Shown: positions 46,752 to 56,306, counted from the first letter of the stretch. The stretch: DNA of 64,000 nt from Leuconostoc rapi (GCF_016908715.1 NZ_JAFBEK010000003.1:62001-126000); one strand, 5' to 3'. The notes: generated by a model not told the origin, from the sequence alone. Made by a program: numbers and translations.

Positions 46752-48017
46752 ATGAAAGCTATATCAAAAGCACATGGACAATTTTGGTCATTTCCAGTTT
46801 CTCATTTTTCCTATTTCTTTATTTGGGCAATTGTGAACGGCTACTTGACACTTTGGTTGGAGCAAGTAGCAAATCTATCGGGCTCTGAATCAGGCATGGT
46901 GTTTTCATTGATGGCAGGTATGTCACTGATTTATCAACCCATCTTTGGTATTGTGTCAGATCGATTGTTGTTAAAAAAGAACTTAGTATTTATAATTTTA
47001 TTCGCAGGTGCGTTGATTGGGCCTTACTTCCAGTGGGTCTTTCTGCCAGTATTACATGCCATGAATGCTTTTAGTGTTGCAATATTCACAGGTATATACT
47101 TAGCATTCGTGCTTAATGGTGGCGTGTCAGTTATTGAGCAATATATACAAAGAGCGTCATTAGCCAATAAATTTGAATTTGGTCATTCCCGCATTGGCGG
47201 ATCCGTTGCGGGAATGGTTGCTTCATTTATAGGTGGACGTCTATTTTTGTGGACACCTAACGCAATATTTTGGGCAGCTACAGTAACTGCACTGATTGCT
47301 ATTGTAATGTTTGCCTTTTTTAACAAAATAAATTATGGCAATGCTGATCTAGTTGGAGAAAATTCAGAAAAACTCAAAGTATCAGATATTACTAAAATAT
47401 TTAAACTAAAAAATTTTTGGGTGCTAGGTATATTTTATATGGGTGCCTCCGCATTATATGATGTATTCGACCAGCAGTTTATTATATTCTTCCATCAATT
47501 TTTCTCTTCAGTTGCTATGTCAACAACCGTTTATGCTAACACTGTTACAGCTCAGATGATTATTGAACTTGTATTAATGATACCTATGCCTTGGATCATT
47601 AATAAGATTGGACCTCGAAATGGCTTACTTATTTACGGGTTTATTACTGCAATCCGCATCATCGGTACAGCTTTGGCACCTAATTGGATAGTTATTGTTG
47701 CCTTACGGCTACTTGCAGGATTTGAAATGCCATTAGTCTTGGTATCTATTATGAAGTATATTTCTGATTCCTTCGATTTGCGATTATATGCAACAGTTTA
47801 TGCGTTAGCTGCCAATTTCATGAAGCAAATTTCAGTCTTCATATTTTCAGCGTTAGCGGGAAACATGTACGATAACATTGGTTTTCAAAAAACTTATCTG
47901 ATTATGGGTGTCTTTGTTCTGGTAGTTTCAATATTTGCTACCATATTTCTTTCAAAAACTGACAGTAATAATTTAAAAATAGTGAACAATAAAGAACCAG
48001 AAGAAATTAAAGTATAG
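46752..48017 (+). CDS. Oligosaccharide:H+ symporter, MFS (LacY-like family)
   Basis: Membrane transporter of 421 residues with twelve predicted helices. The N-terminal YFFIWAIVNGYLTLWLEQ and SLIYQPIFGIVSDRLLLKK are typical of the OHS family, to which LacY, RafB and CscB belong. It lacks the AraE-like sugar-porter signatures. In this operon it likely imports arabinose or arabino-oligosaccharides for the GH43 enzyme. The substrate is inferred from context only. Confidence 0.82.
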   Translation: MKAISKAHGQFWSFPVSHFSYFFIWAIVNGYLTLWLEQVANLSGSESGMVFSLMAGMSLIYQPIFGIVSDRLLLKKNLVFIILFAGALIGPYFQWVFLPVLHAMNAFSVAIFTGIYLAFVLNGGVSVIEQYIQRASLANKFEFGHSRIGGSVAGMVASFIGGRLFLWTPNAIFWAATVTALIAIVMFAFFNKINYGNADLVGENSEKLKVSDITKIFKLKNFWVLGIFYMGASALYDVFDQQFIIFFHQFFSSVAMSTTVYANTVTAQMIIELVLMIPMPWIINKIGPRNGLLIYGFITAIRIIGTALAPNWIVIVALRLLAGFEMPLVLVSIMKYISDSFDLRLYATVYALAANFMKQISVFIFSALAGNMYDNIGFQKTYLIMGVFVLVVSIFATIFLSKTDSNNLKIVNNKEPEEIKV

Positions 48018-48155
48018 ATTCGAATGATAAATAACGTATCTTGGTTAAGTATTGTGTCAAATGCCAGGTAAATTAAATAATATATCTGAATAAACAGGTT
48101 AATGCGTGATACCTATATTTATTAGAACGCTTCATTTTACAGGAGAAAAAGGGTA

Positions 48156-49778
48156 ATGGTAAAAAAAGAAGTCAAACAAATAATAGAATCAGGAAATGTT
48201 GCCTTGGGTATCGAGTTTGGTTCAACTACCATTAAACTATCATTAATCGCTGATGATTTTAAAACGATTGGTTCAGGAAGTTATGATTGGGAAAATAACC
48301 TTGAAAACGGCTTGTGGACTTATAGTATTGATGATATTTGGCTGGGATTACAGACAGCCTATCAAAAACTCAACCGACAAGTGTTCAACCATTATGGTGC
48401 CGAAATAGCAACTATTAAAAGTCTTGGTGTTTCGGCCATGATGCATGGTTATCTAGCATTTGACAAAAATGATCAGTTATTGGTACCTTTCAGAACTTGG
48501 CGTAATGCAACTACAGGGCAAGCATCGACTGATTTAACCAAATTATTTGGTTTTAACATTCCACAACGTTGGAGTATTGCACATTTATATCAAGCGATTT
48601 TAAATCAAGAAGCACATGTTAAAAATATTGATTTTTTGACAACACTGGCAGGTTATGTACATTGGCAATTAACAGGTAAAAAAGTAATTGGTATTGGTGA
48701 TGCATCTGGCATGTTTCCAATTGAAACTGCAACCGGATCTTATAACCAAAACATGATGCAACAGTTCAGTTCATTGAAGTCTGTTCAGCAATATACGTGG
48801 CAGATTGCTAACATTTTGCCAAAACCTTTAAAGGCAGGCGAGATAGCTGGTCAATTGACAGAAGTTGGCGCTAAATTGCTAGATCCAACTGGCCGCTTAA
48901 AGGCAGGCGCGATTGTGGCACCACCAGAAGGTGATGCAAGTACAGGTATGGTGTCAACAAATAGCATTAAAACAAAAGCTGGCAACATTTCCGTGGGTAC
49001 TTCAATTTTTTCAATGATTGTCTTGGAACACAATTTAAAGCATGTTTACAATAACATTGATATTGTAAACACGCCAACTGGCTTACCAGTAGCCATGGTG
49101 CATGCGAATAATTCAGCATCAGACTTGAATGCTTGGACTAAATTATTTGATCAATTTGCGACGATGATTGGTAGTCATATTTCAACAGATGAGCTTTATA
49201 AAATACTCTTCAATGCGGCTTTGAATGACGCTGAGGCAGATGCAGGTGGCCTAACAGGTTATGGTTATTATTCAGGTGAAAATATTACAGCGATGCCAGA
49301 AGGTCGACCATTATTGGTTCGTCAACCTGAGTCAGCATTTACCATTGGTAATCTCATGCGTTTTCACTTATTTACAGCATTTGGTGCAATCAAAATCGGT
49401 ATGCGGATTTTGTCTGATGAGGCAGTTTTGACCGATAACATTGTTGCACAAGGCGGTGTTTTCAAAACGCCGATTGTTGCTCAAAAGTTATTGGCTGCAG
49501 CACTAAACACGGACATTACAGTGATGAAAACTGCCAGCGAAGGTGGACCATGGGGTATGGCAATATTGAGCCTCTATGTTACTGATAAATTACCCGACCA
49601 AACACTGGATGAATTTTTAGATGATACTGTTTTCGCACATGAAGAATCAGAAACAATCGCACCAGAAACAAGTGATGTTGAAGGATTTGATACATTTATG
49701 CAACGGTATATTGCAGGATTAGATATTGAGTTGGCAGCGATCAAAGCACTACCATCAAAAAAGGAAGGAAATCACTGA
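48156..49778 (+). CDS. araB: Ribulokinase (FGGY family)
   Basis: Phosphorylates L-ribulose to L-ribulose-5-phosphate with ATP. The 540-residue FGGY protein has the N-terminal ALGIEFGSTTIKLSLIADDF and the later APPEGDASTGMVST, with a C-terminal ATP-binding region (NIVAQGGVFKTPIVAQKLLA). It is of the LAB AraB type. A 138-base gap precedes it, with no certain promoter. It ends one base before the araD start. Confidence 0.92.
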   Translation: MVKKEVKQIIESGNVALGIEFGSTTIKLSLIADDFKTIGSGSYDWENNLENGLWTYSIDDIWLGLQTAYQKLNRQVFNHYGAEIATIKSLGVSAMMHGYLAFDKNDQLLVPFRTWRNATTGQASTDLTKLFGFNIPQRWSIAHLYQAILNQEAHVKNIDFLTTLAGYVHWQLTGKKVIGIGDASGMFPIETATGSYNQNMMQQFSSLKSVQQYTWQIANILPKPLKAGEIAGQLTEVGAKLLDPTGRLKAGAIVAPPEGDASTGMVSTNSIKTKAGNISVGTSIFSMIVLEHNLKHVYNNIDIVNTPTGLPVAMVHANNSASDLNAWTKLFDQFATMIGSHISTDELYKILFNAALNDAEADAGGLTGYGYYSGENITAMPEGRPLLVRQPESAFTIGNLMRFHLFTAFGAIKIGMRILSDEAVLTDNIVAQGGVFKTPIVAQKLLAAALNTDITVMKTASEGGPWGMAILSLYVTDKLPDQTLDEFLDDTVFAHEESETIAPETSDVEGFDTFMQRYIAGLDIELAAIKALPSKKEGNH

Positions 49779-49779
49779 T

Positions 49780-50484
49780 ATGTTAGAAGAATTAAAGCAA
49801 ACAGTTTATGAAGCTAATATGGCTTTACCTGCTAATAATTTAGTCACATTGACTTGGGGAAATGTGTCACAAATTGATAGAGATAAGGGTGTATTTGCTA
49901 TTAAGCCTAGTGGTGTTGACTATAACGCCTTAAAGCCTGAAGACATTGTGATTGTAGATTTGGATGGTCATGTTGTTGAAGGCAATTTAAACCCTTCTAG
50001 TGATACACCAACGCACGCATTTTTATACAGGCATTGGCCGGATATAGGTGGCATCGTGCATACACATTCTAAGTGGGCTGTAGCTTTTGCGCAAGCAGGA
50101 ATGGCGGTACCCGCTGCAGGCACAACGCATGCTGACACATTTTATGGGGATGTGCCGGTTGCGGATAAATTGACAAAAGAAGAAGTCGAAGGTGCCTATG
50201 AATTAAATACCGGTAAGTCAATTGCACGTGTCTTTGATCGTGATCATATCGATCCAATGGCTATTCCAGGTGTTTTGACAAATGATCATGGCCCATTCAC
50301 ATGGGGTGAAAATGCCATGGCGGCCGTGCATAATGCGATTGTACTAGACGTTGTGTCGGAAATGGCTTATCATACAATGACACTAGATACTGCAACAGAT
50401 GTTCATGTGCCACAGTATCTCTTGGATAAGCATTATTTCCGTAAACATGGTAAAAATGCCTACTACGGACAAGTTCAATCTTAA
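49780..50484 (+). CDS. araD: L-ribulose-5-phosphate 4-epimerase
   Basis: Converts L-ribulose-5-phosphate to D-xylulose-5-phosphate, feeding the phosphoketolase pathway. The class II aldolase-fold protein of 234 residues has LVTLTWGNVSQID, IKPSGVDY, SSDTPTHAFLYRHWPD and the metal-binding VHTHSKWAVAFAQ. The ATG at 49780 is preceded by GGAAGG. It is the last gene of the operon and is followed by a terminator. Confidence 0.96.
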   Translation: MLEELKQTVYEANMALPANNLVTLTWGNVSQIDRDKGVFAIKPSGVDYNALKPEDIVIVDLDGHVVEGNLNPSSDTPTHAFLYRHWPDIGGIVHTHSKWAVAFAQAGMAVPAAGTTHADTFYGDVPVADKLTKEEVEGAYELNTGKSIARVFDRDHIDPMAIPGVLTNDHGPFTWGENAMAAVHNAIVLDVVSEMAYHTMTLDTATDVHVPQYLLDKHYFRKHGKNAYYGQVQS

Positions 50485-50547
50485 AATAAAACGATAAGGT
50501 CTATCGACAGAAAAAATGTGTCTGTCAACAAAACTAATCGTTTGTTC

Positions 50548-50578
50548 AAATAAGGTCTTTAAAAAGATCTTATTTTTT
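50548..50578. terminator. Bidirectional terminator of the ara operon and thrE-like gene
   Basis: A 13-bp stem with one G-T pair (50548-50560 with 50563-50575), A-run before and T-run after, between convergent genes. Confidence 0.88.
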
Positions 50579-50603
50579 ATTTGGTTGATAAATTATTTTA
50601 GTG

Positions 50604-51974
50604 CTAATCGAAGTGACGCCAATTTTTATCTAATAGGGTACGGGCAACAAAGAGACCAAGAGGTAGAAACATCATGATTAAAGCAGCTTTCGTTAGCCAA
50701 AGGGCACCAACGCCTATTTGATTGGTGCCAATATTATAAATGGCGCGATAAATATATAGACCTGGAACCATAATCACGATTGATGGCACAGTTAGAGAGA
50801 TTCTTGGATAGCCATTGTATCGTGTCACAATCGATGCGATTAATCCAGAAAGTAACGCACCGGCAAAGGCTGCCGCAGCGGGAGGGATAACGGTTAAGTC
50901 AACTAACTCTAAACGTAATGTGTTGGCCAATGCACCAATAAAGCCAGCAACAATAGCCATTTTTTGCGAGCTATTAAACATGATTGAAAAGCCATAAACG
51001 CCACAAAAACTAGCAGGTAATCTGAGCAAGGCAATAACAATAGGTGAAAGGCCAAGTGGTAAAAAGTTTTCAGGTCGAAAATTAAAAATTAAAGCCACTA
51101 ACCAACCGACTAATGTTGCGACTAACGTAATCATTAATGCATAAGTTAATCTTTCTAACCCTGACCGCATGTCTAGCTTTGACATGTCTAACATACTGGT
51201 AATGAAAGGAAATCCAGGAATCACGAATAACATCGCGCCAATGTAACCAGCCTCATGTTGAACCAAAACATGAAAATAAGATTCAAATATTTTGAATGTC
51301 AACATATAGACTAGGCAGGCAATAGCGACACTGACAGCAACACCAACAAGCGTTGTAATCGTGTGCTTCCCTAAAGTTGCGCGGACAAAATTACCAATAC
51401 CAGCACCTAGAAATGAACAAATCATTTCTGGTATGCCACCACCGAGTAGAAAAATAAAAGCGCTACATGCAAGAGCAGCTGCTAAGCCAGCAACGAGGGG
51501 TGAATACTGTGTCGGTTTAGTTTGAATATGATTGATTGATTTGTGTATTTGTCGTACTGTTTGCGTTGCAAAAGAATGATCAATATTTCTGACGAAATTT
51601 TCTAACGCGTTTAGTTTATCAGTGTTCACACCTGTATTTGGCAAGGATAAAACTTGTGTGTAGCTGTCGCCATCGCTAAAGCAAGTAAACGACAAGGTAA
51701 TCAAACCAATATCAGCTGAGCAAGTGAGATTTAATTTTCTAGCGGTTTTATCCATAGCATCTCGTACACGCCACGCACCTGTGCCACACGATAGCATCAA
51801 AATACCGATGCGGCCAACGATAGAAGCGCGTTCTGGCAAACTGGCCTCTTGTGCGGGCAGTTCATCATTTTGAATTAAGCTTTGCCAAGGAATTGGCATA
51901 TGATGCGGTTTGGAAATGTTTATTTGTTGTGATTTACTCAATTTGTCCATGATATCGTCCAATGTGTATGACAT
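50604..51974 (-). CDS. ThrE-type threonine/serine exporter
   Basis: Membrane protein of 456 residues fusing both ThrE halves. The cytoplasmic N-terminal part includes ILMLSCGTGAWRVRDAMDK. Ten or so membrane helices follow, with LVAGLAAALACSAFIFLLGG, IPGFPFITSMLDM and VPGLYIYRAIYNIG as conserved family motifs. It would export small neutral amino acids such as threonine and serine by proton antiport. It stands alone, with no co-directional neighbour. Confidence 0.88.
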   Translation of the reverse strand: MSYTLDDIMDKLSKSQQINISKPHHMPIPWQSLIQNDELPAQEASLPERASIVGRIGILMLSCGTGAWRVRDAMDKTARKLNLTCSADIGLITLSFTCFSDGDSYTQVLSLPNTGVNTDKLNALENFVRNIDHSFATQTVRQIHKSINHIQTKPTQYSPLVAGLAAALACSAFIFLLGGGIPEMICSFLGAGIGNFVRATLGKHTITTLVGVAVSVAIACLVYMLTFKIFESYFHVLVQHEAGYIGAMLFVIPGFPFITSMLDMSKLDMRSGLERLTYALMITLVATLVGWLVALIFNFRPENFLPLGLSPIVIALLRLPASFCGVYGFSIMFNSSQKMAIVAGFIGALANTLRLELVDLTVIPPAAAAFAGALLSGLIASIVTRYNGYPRISLTVPSIVIMVPGLYIYRAIYNIGTNQIGVGALWLTKAALIMMFLPLGLFVARTLLDKNWRHFD

Positions 51975-52111
51975 TAACTTTATTTTAAACCTTGAAGTGT
52001 TTTAATGCTAATGTTTAGTTGCCGTGTGCATGGGGTCAGTAACGATTAATAAATTTTTAGCATATAAATAGTAATTGTTAACAATACAATTTACAATTAA
52101 AATAATAACAC

Positions 52112-52140
52112 TTTACAAAGTATTAAAATCATAGTAAAAC
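52112..52140 (+). promoter_or_regulatory. Candidate promoter of the surface protein gene
   Basis: TTTACA (52112-52117), 17 bases and TAAAAC (52135-52140) in a very AT-rich upstream region of about 245 bases. The transcript leader would be about 70 bases. Confidence 0.5.
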
Positions 52141-52219
52141 TAATTTATTATTGTGAAAAAATATATTCAATAGCAAGGCCGCAACTTAAATTAAGTCGTT
52201 TAGCTGAAAGGAGCCTTAT

Positions 52220-53608
52220 ATGACCAACAAAAGAAGTATCATAACTTTGGCAACTTCTATGCTATTCGTAAGGGGGGCAGTCTATTTTCAGCATACAAAC
52301 GATAAATCAGAAATGTTCGTTCGTTCGTCACGACCTAGTCAATATGAAATGAAACCCTTAGCTAATGAAGCCTCCTCAAGCACAGAAGATGGTGCCATAA
52401 TGAGTAGCAGTAGCAGTAGCAGTAGCAGTAGCAGTAGCAGTAGCAGTAGCAGTAGCAGTAGCAGTAGCAGTAACAGTTCATCTGAGAACTCAAAGAAACC
52501 TGAATCTGAAGCACCAAAGATTACTAGTCGAGCTGTTATATCTGATTCTGGATTACCAACTGCAGGAAACTGGACTGATGACTTTAAAAACGTTAATCAA
52601 AATAATGCTTTAGGTATTGCAGGTCAATTTAATGTGTTTGCTAGAAATATGGACACAACCCAGAATCACCCAGTTGATGGTAATTTTGCGACTCAAACTG
52701 TAAAAACACAATCTTGGGTTGTAAATGGCAACAAGAGTCTCTCATATGTCCAAAATAACATCACTTCAGATGGTGATTCGATTGGCTTTAATAGTGATAC
52801 GTTAATTTTAGGGCAATCGTTCAATTATAATCCGGACTTTCAATGGGGAAGACCTGCAATTAATGGCATACGGTTAGATACTGCGCCTAAAAACTTACGT
52901 CAAGATGCAAATGGGTCAAAATACATTGATTTTGATGCGGAATTTAATAGACTAAGTACGTCATCTGAAAACATTGCACATTATTCCAAAAATAATGTGC
53001 CAATAGTCACTAACTACTATGGATTAATCACTTTTGATGTCACTAATATCCCTGCAAAAGATAATATAAAATATATGACAGTCAAAGCTAGCGATTTGTC
53101 TGGTATGAATAATCGATTAAATGTAACGGGTGTTGCAGCAAATCAAAGGATTGTGATTACTGTTGATACAACAGGTGTTAATGATGTATCAACAACAAAT
53201 TTAACATTTGTGAATGGCACAGAAGATAAAGGCATATTTTTTAATTATTATAACGAAGCAGGACAGTCGAATTTTGCTGGAAATGTGAACCTAGGAACGA
53301 CTAACGATAATATTGGCGCCGTTTTGGCGCCTCAAGCAACAGTGACATTAGCGACTACAGCATTTAAAGGAAATATCGTTGCCAAAAACTTTATTAATAA
53401 CTATATGGGTGAACAGTCAGGTAACTATTCGGATATAGCAGTGCCAACAACTGATACACCATCTTCTAAACCTAAGCTACTTTCAGTACCGGATATTGAT
53501 TTTGGTGATCATAAAATTGGTAGTCAAAATAGTGTTGTGGGTGAATGGCGGGGTAATTTTGCCCTGGAAGGTCACCTAACCAGCAGCAAGATATTACAGC
53601 TACCTTGA
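52220..53608 (+). CDS. Secreted choice-of-anchor-A type surface protein with a polyserine linker and truncated WxL domain
   Basis: Predicted secreted protein of 462 residues. The N-terminus is a damaged-looking signal peptide (hydrophobic run 8-23 broken by Arg18). A run of about 23 serines follows, then a choice-of-anchor A type domain from about residue 126 (ALGIAGQFNVFARNM; later NVNLGTTNDNIGAVLAPQAT). After it, LLSVPDIDFGDHKIGS looks like the beginning of a WxL cell-wall-binding domain. Only about 15 residues of it remain before unrelated sequence and a stop. The gene has a strong ribosome site (AAAGGAG). Expression and surface attachment are uncertain because the anchor is missing. Confidence 0.75.
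   Translation: MTNKRSIITLATSMLFVRGAVYFQHTNDKSEMFVRSSRPSQYEMKPLANEASSSTEDGAIMSSSSSSSSSSSSSSSSSSSSSSSNSSSENSKKPESEAPKITSRAVISDSGLPTAGNWTDDFKNVNQNNALGIAGQFNVFARNMDTTQNHPVDGNFATQTVKTQSWVVNGNKSLSYVQNNITSDGDSIGFNSDTLILGQSFNYNPDFQWGRPAINGIRLDTAPKNLRQDANGSKYIDFDAEFNRLSTSSENIAHYSKNNVPIVTNYYGLITFDVTNIPAKDNIKYMTVKASDLSGMNNRLNVTGVAANQRIVITVDTTGVNDVSTTNLTFVNGTEDKGIFFNYYNEAGQSNFAGNVNLGTTNDNIGAVLAPQATVTLATTAFKGNIVAKNFINNYMGEQSGNYSDIAVPTTDTPSSKPKLLSVPDIDFGDHKIGSQNSVVGEWRGNFALEGHLTSSKILQLP
52403..52474 (+). repeat. Hexanucleotide microsatellite (AGTAGC)11 coding polyserine
   Basis: Eleven exact AGTAGC units (52403-52468), then one degenerate unit AGTAAC. Slippage by whole units would change the serine linker by two residues at a time without changing the frame. 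Confidence 0.95.
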
Positions 53609-54444
53609 AAAATGATACGAAAAAAGATGTTACTGTTAATATTGGGGTGAACACAGCAAAAACGAATGTCAATGGTATAGTTGAATATGGAAAAATGATC
53701 ACCAAAAATGATCGTTCATTGAAACATGATATGAGCGACATTGTTAAAGGTCCATCAAGTGTTGTCATACCGGCTAATTCATCTAAAGATGTGGTTTTTC
53801 ATATTGCAATGCCTAAGGAAACGTTTGATGGTATATTACTTGGTGGTTTAACCTTTCAACAAAAATCAAGTGAAGTAAACCAAGCGACAGCGAAATCAGG
53901 TACGACAATTCAAAATGAATATGCGTATGCAGTTGCTATCATGTTAAAAGAGACAGATAAGTTGGTAACGCCTAATCTTAATTTATTGAAAGTTGAACCG
54001 GGACAAAATAATCATCGGAATGTTATCAATGCTAATGTTCAAAATGATCAATCAATTTTACTTTCAGATGTTAAGATTGACGCCAAAGTTTATGCCAAGC
54101 ATAGTAAGAAGCCAGTATATACTGCGATTAAAAATGGCATGCAGGTTGCGCCAAATAGTCATTTCGATTACCCTATCTCATTGAATGGGACTGAAATGGC
54201 CGCAGGCGAATATACACTACGTATGAAAGTGACTGGAACTGCTAATAAAAAGACACAGAGTTGGCAATTTACCAAAAAGTTTAAAATAGCTACCTCAAAA
54301 GCAAATGATTTAAACCAATCAGATGTTGATATTAAGGCAAACAGTAACAACCGTAGTTGGTTATATCCTTCAATTGGAATAATTCTGGTACTCATTATTG
54401 GTATCTTAATTTTCGTTGTGATTAAACAAAGAAAAAGAGACTGA
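53557..54444 (+). pseudogene. 5'-truncated WxL-associated protein (DUF916/DUF3324) with C-terminal membrane anchor
   Basis: Downstream half of a WxL-partner protein. DUF916 begins mid-domain at CPGRSPNQQQDITATLKN and continues NTAKTNVNGIVEYGKM. DUF3324 follows (about 53980-54300), then a C-terminal membrane helix and a basic tail (KQRKRD). Intact relatives are about 330-350 residues with a signal peptide; here the signal and the first 50 or so residues are absent. The first frame-compatible start, TTG at 53605, overlaps the upstream stop (TTGA) and has no ribosome site. The simplest reading is a deletion fusing two WxL-cluster genes. A coupled or frameshifted product cannot be excluded. Confidence 0.75.
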
Positions 54445-54458
54445 TATTAATTTGAAAA

Positions 54459-54506
54459 GATAAAAGCGCCATAATCACTAATTTTAGTGATTATGGCGCT
54501 TTTATC
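54459..54506. terminator. Long terminator hairpin after the surface protein locus
   Basis: A 22-bp perfect stem (54459-54480 with 54485-54506), symmetrical enough to end transcription from both sides. Confidence 0.9.
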
Positions 54507-54667
54507 TGTAGTATCCTACACTGAAATTAGCTCGAACGAATGCCTGATTATGCATAAGCCTCAGCTGAACGCGCAATCATAAAATATGATAAGCTATAAG
54601 TATAATATTAATGACAATTGTCACCACATAAGCTAATCACTTAAAGTGAGTTTGGCATAATTAAAAC

Positions 54668-54706
54668 GGAGGAAGCGTACGATATATTGTACGCATATGG
54701 CAACGT
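54668..54706 (+). promoter_or_regulatory. panE translation-initiation region with hairpin between ribosome site and start
   Basis: GGAGGA (54668-54673) is 33 bases before the panE ATG. In between is a palindrome GCGTAC-N8-GTACGC (54675-54694). Folding it would bring the ribosome site to about 12 bases from the ATG. Confidence 0.5.
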
Positions 54707-55660
54707 ATGAAAATAGCAATTGCAGGATTTGGCGCACTTGGTGCACGATTAGGTGTTAAGTTACAAGCTGCTGGTCATGAGGTCACAGGCATTGATGGAT
54801 GGCCAGCACATATTGCAGCGATTAATACGAATGGTTTAATTGTCATTCATGATAATCAAGCCCCTAAAAAGTACTTTGTACCTGTTGTCACCCCTCAAGA
54901 AGTTACCGGAGAATTTGATTTAATTATTCTATTAACAAAAACACCCCAACTTGATCGCATGTTAACAGATATTGCCCCAGTTGTTACCAAAAATACACAA
55001 CTTCTTGTGCTATCTAATGGCTTAGGCAATATTGAAGTCATCGAAAAACATGTGGCGCGTGATCAAATCTTAGCGGGTGTGACGCTCTGGACATCAACGT
55101 TAGCTAAGCCAGGTGAAATTCACACAACGGGTAGCGGTTCGATTAAATTACAAGCCATTGGCCATGCGAATGCTGAACCAGTTGTTGAGGCAATGAATCA
55201 GGCTGGTCTAAATGTTGAGTTAACTGATGATGTATTGACTGCTATTTGGCATAAAGCAGGTATCAATTCAGTTTTGAATCCTTTGTCGGTATTACTAGAT
55301 GCAAATATTGCTGAATTTGGCACTGCTGGTAATGGGATGGATTTGGCTTTGACTATATTGGATGAGATCCAAAAAGTTGGCGCTTTACAGGGTATTAAAG
55401 TAGACATTGCTGCAATTATGTCTGATTTAACAAATTTGTTAAAACCAGAAAATGCAGGAAATCATTATCCGTCAATGTATCAAGATATTCAAAATGGTAA
55501 ACGAACAGAGATTGATTTTTTAAATGGGTATTTTTCAAAAATTGGGCATCAAGAGGATGTGCCAACCCCACTCAACACGATGATTACACATCTGATTCAT
55601 GCTAAAGAAGACATTGAACGTGTCAAAATTGCTAAGCAGCAGGAGACTTTTGAAATTTAG
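54707..55660 (+). CDS. panE: 2-dehydropantoate 2-reductase family protein
   Basis: Ketopantoate reductase family, NADPH-dependent reduction of 2-dehydropantoate in pantothenate synthesis. In lactic acid bacteria, paralogues often reduce branched 2-hydroxy acid precursors instead. The 317-residue protein begins MKIAIAGFGALGARLGVKL (Rossmann) and has LLTKTPQLDRML, LSNGLGNIE, the catalytic Lys region AIWHKAGINSVLNPLSVLL and NHYPSMYQDIQNGKRTEID. No other pantothenate genes are nearby, so either role is possible. The ATG has no close ribosome site. Confidence 0.85.
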   Translation: MKIAIAGFGALGARLGVKLQAAGHEVTGIDGWPAHIAAINTNGLIVIHDNQAPKKYFVPVVTPQEVTGEFDLIILLTKTPQLDRMLTDIAPVVTKNTQLLVLSNGLGNIEVIEKHVARDQILAGVTLWTSTLAKPGEIHTTGSGSIKLQAIGHANAEPVVEAMNQAGLNVELTDDVLTAIWHKAGINSVLNPLSVLLDANIAEFGTAGNGMDLALTILDEIQKVGALQGIKVDIAAIMSDLTNLLKPENAGNHYPSMYQDIQNGKRTEIDFLNGYFSKIGHQEDVPTPLNTMITHLIHAKEDIERVKIAKQQETFEI

Positions 55661-55711
55661 TATGAATGAGTTAAGTATGTCACTTTTAATTGGTATTATT
55701 GGAGGATAAAT

Positions 55712-56239
55712 ATGACAAAGACAATTGAAACAGCTATTTTTGCAGGTGGATGCTTTTGGTGCATGGTTGAACCATTTGATTCATTACCAGGTATTGAAAA
55801 AGTGCGCTCCGGTTATACGGGTGGACATACAGTCAACCCAACATATGAAGAAGTGAGTTCACATACAACGGGTCACACTGAAGCAGTCAAGATTTGGTTT
55901 GACCCTGAAAAATTGACTTATGCTGAACTTGTAACCATTTATTGGGAGCAAACAGACCCAACAGATGCTATGGGTCAGTTCCAAGACCGTGGCGATAATT
56001 ATCGTCCAGTTATTTTTGTTGCTAATCAGGCACAGCGTCAAATTGCTGAACAGTCAAAAGCCAGCCTTGAGGCTTCTGGTCGTTTTGAGCAACCAATTGT
56101 GACAACTATTGAGGATGCTAAGCCATTCTATGATGCGGAAGAATATCATCAAGACTTTTACAAAAAAGAGCCGACACGCGAAGCGCTAGAAATGGAACAA
56201 CGCTTGGCATTTAAACAGAAGAATTGGCATACAAAATAA
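55712..56239 (+). CDS. msrA: Peptide-methionine (S)-S-oxide reductase MsrA
   Basis: Repairs methionine-S-sulfoxide in proteins. The 175-residue protein has the catalytic [14 protein letters not shown] (first Cys is the nucleophile), [17 protein letters not shown] and [12 protein letters not shown]. The expected Glu in the active site is the one in WCMVEPF. A ribosome site (GGAGG) precedes it. It is a single gene with a terminator after it. Confidence 0.96.
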   Translation: MTKTIETAIFAGGCFWCMVEPFDSLPGIEKVRSGYTGGHTVNPTYEEVSSHTTGHTEAVKIWFDPEKLTYAELVTIYWEQTDPTDAMGQFQDRGDNYRPVIFVANQAQRQIAEQSKASLEASGRFEQPIVTTIEDAKPFYDAEEYHQDFYKKEPTREALEMEQRLAFKQKNWHTK

Positions 56240-56264
56240 ACAGCGTCAGCTGTTTTTATTTTGT
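56233..56264 (+). terminator. msrA terminator
   Basis: AAACAGC / GCTGTTT stem with a four-base loop (56238-56255), followed by a T-rich run. Confidence 0.7.
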
Positions 56265-56297
56265 ATTCGGATTGTGACGCCAAAATTACCTGTTATA

Positions 56298-56306
56298 TGG
56301 TAAAAT
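56298..56306 (+). promoter_or_regulatory. Extended -10 promoter of rnz
   Basis: TGG-TAAAAT (hexamer 56301-56306) predicts a transcription start near 56313. That leaves about 90 bases of leader, which contains an AGGAG (56345-56350) and a small hairpin (AATCG and CCG arms, about 56359-56386). Confidence 0.5.

Noticed and set aside
52403-52474. Possible CRISPR-like or tandem repeat array
   Set aside because: It is a simple hexamer repeat coding serine, with no spacers and no cas genes in the window.
54696-54760. Short ORF starting ATGGCAACG before panE
   Set aside because: It is out of frame with panE, with Trp- and Cys-rich, unlikely composition and no ribosome site.
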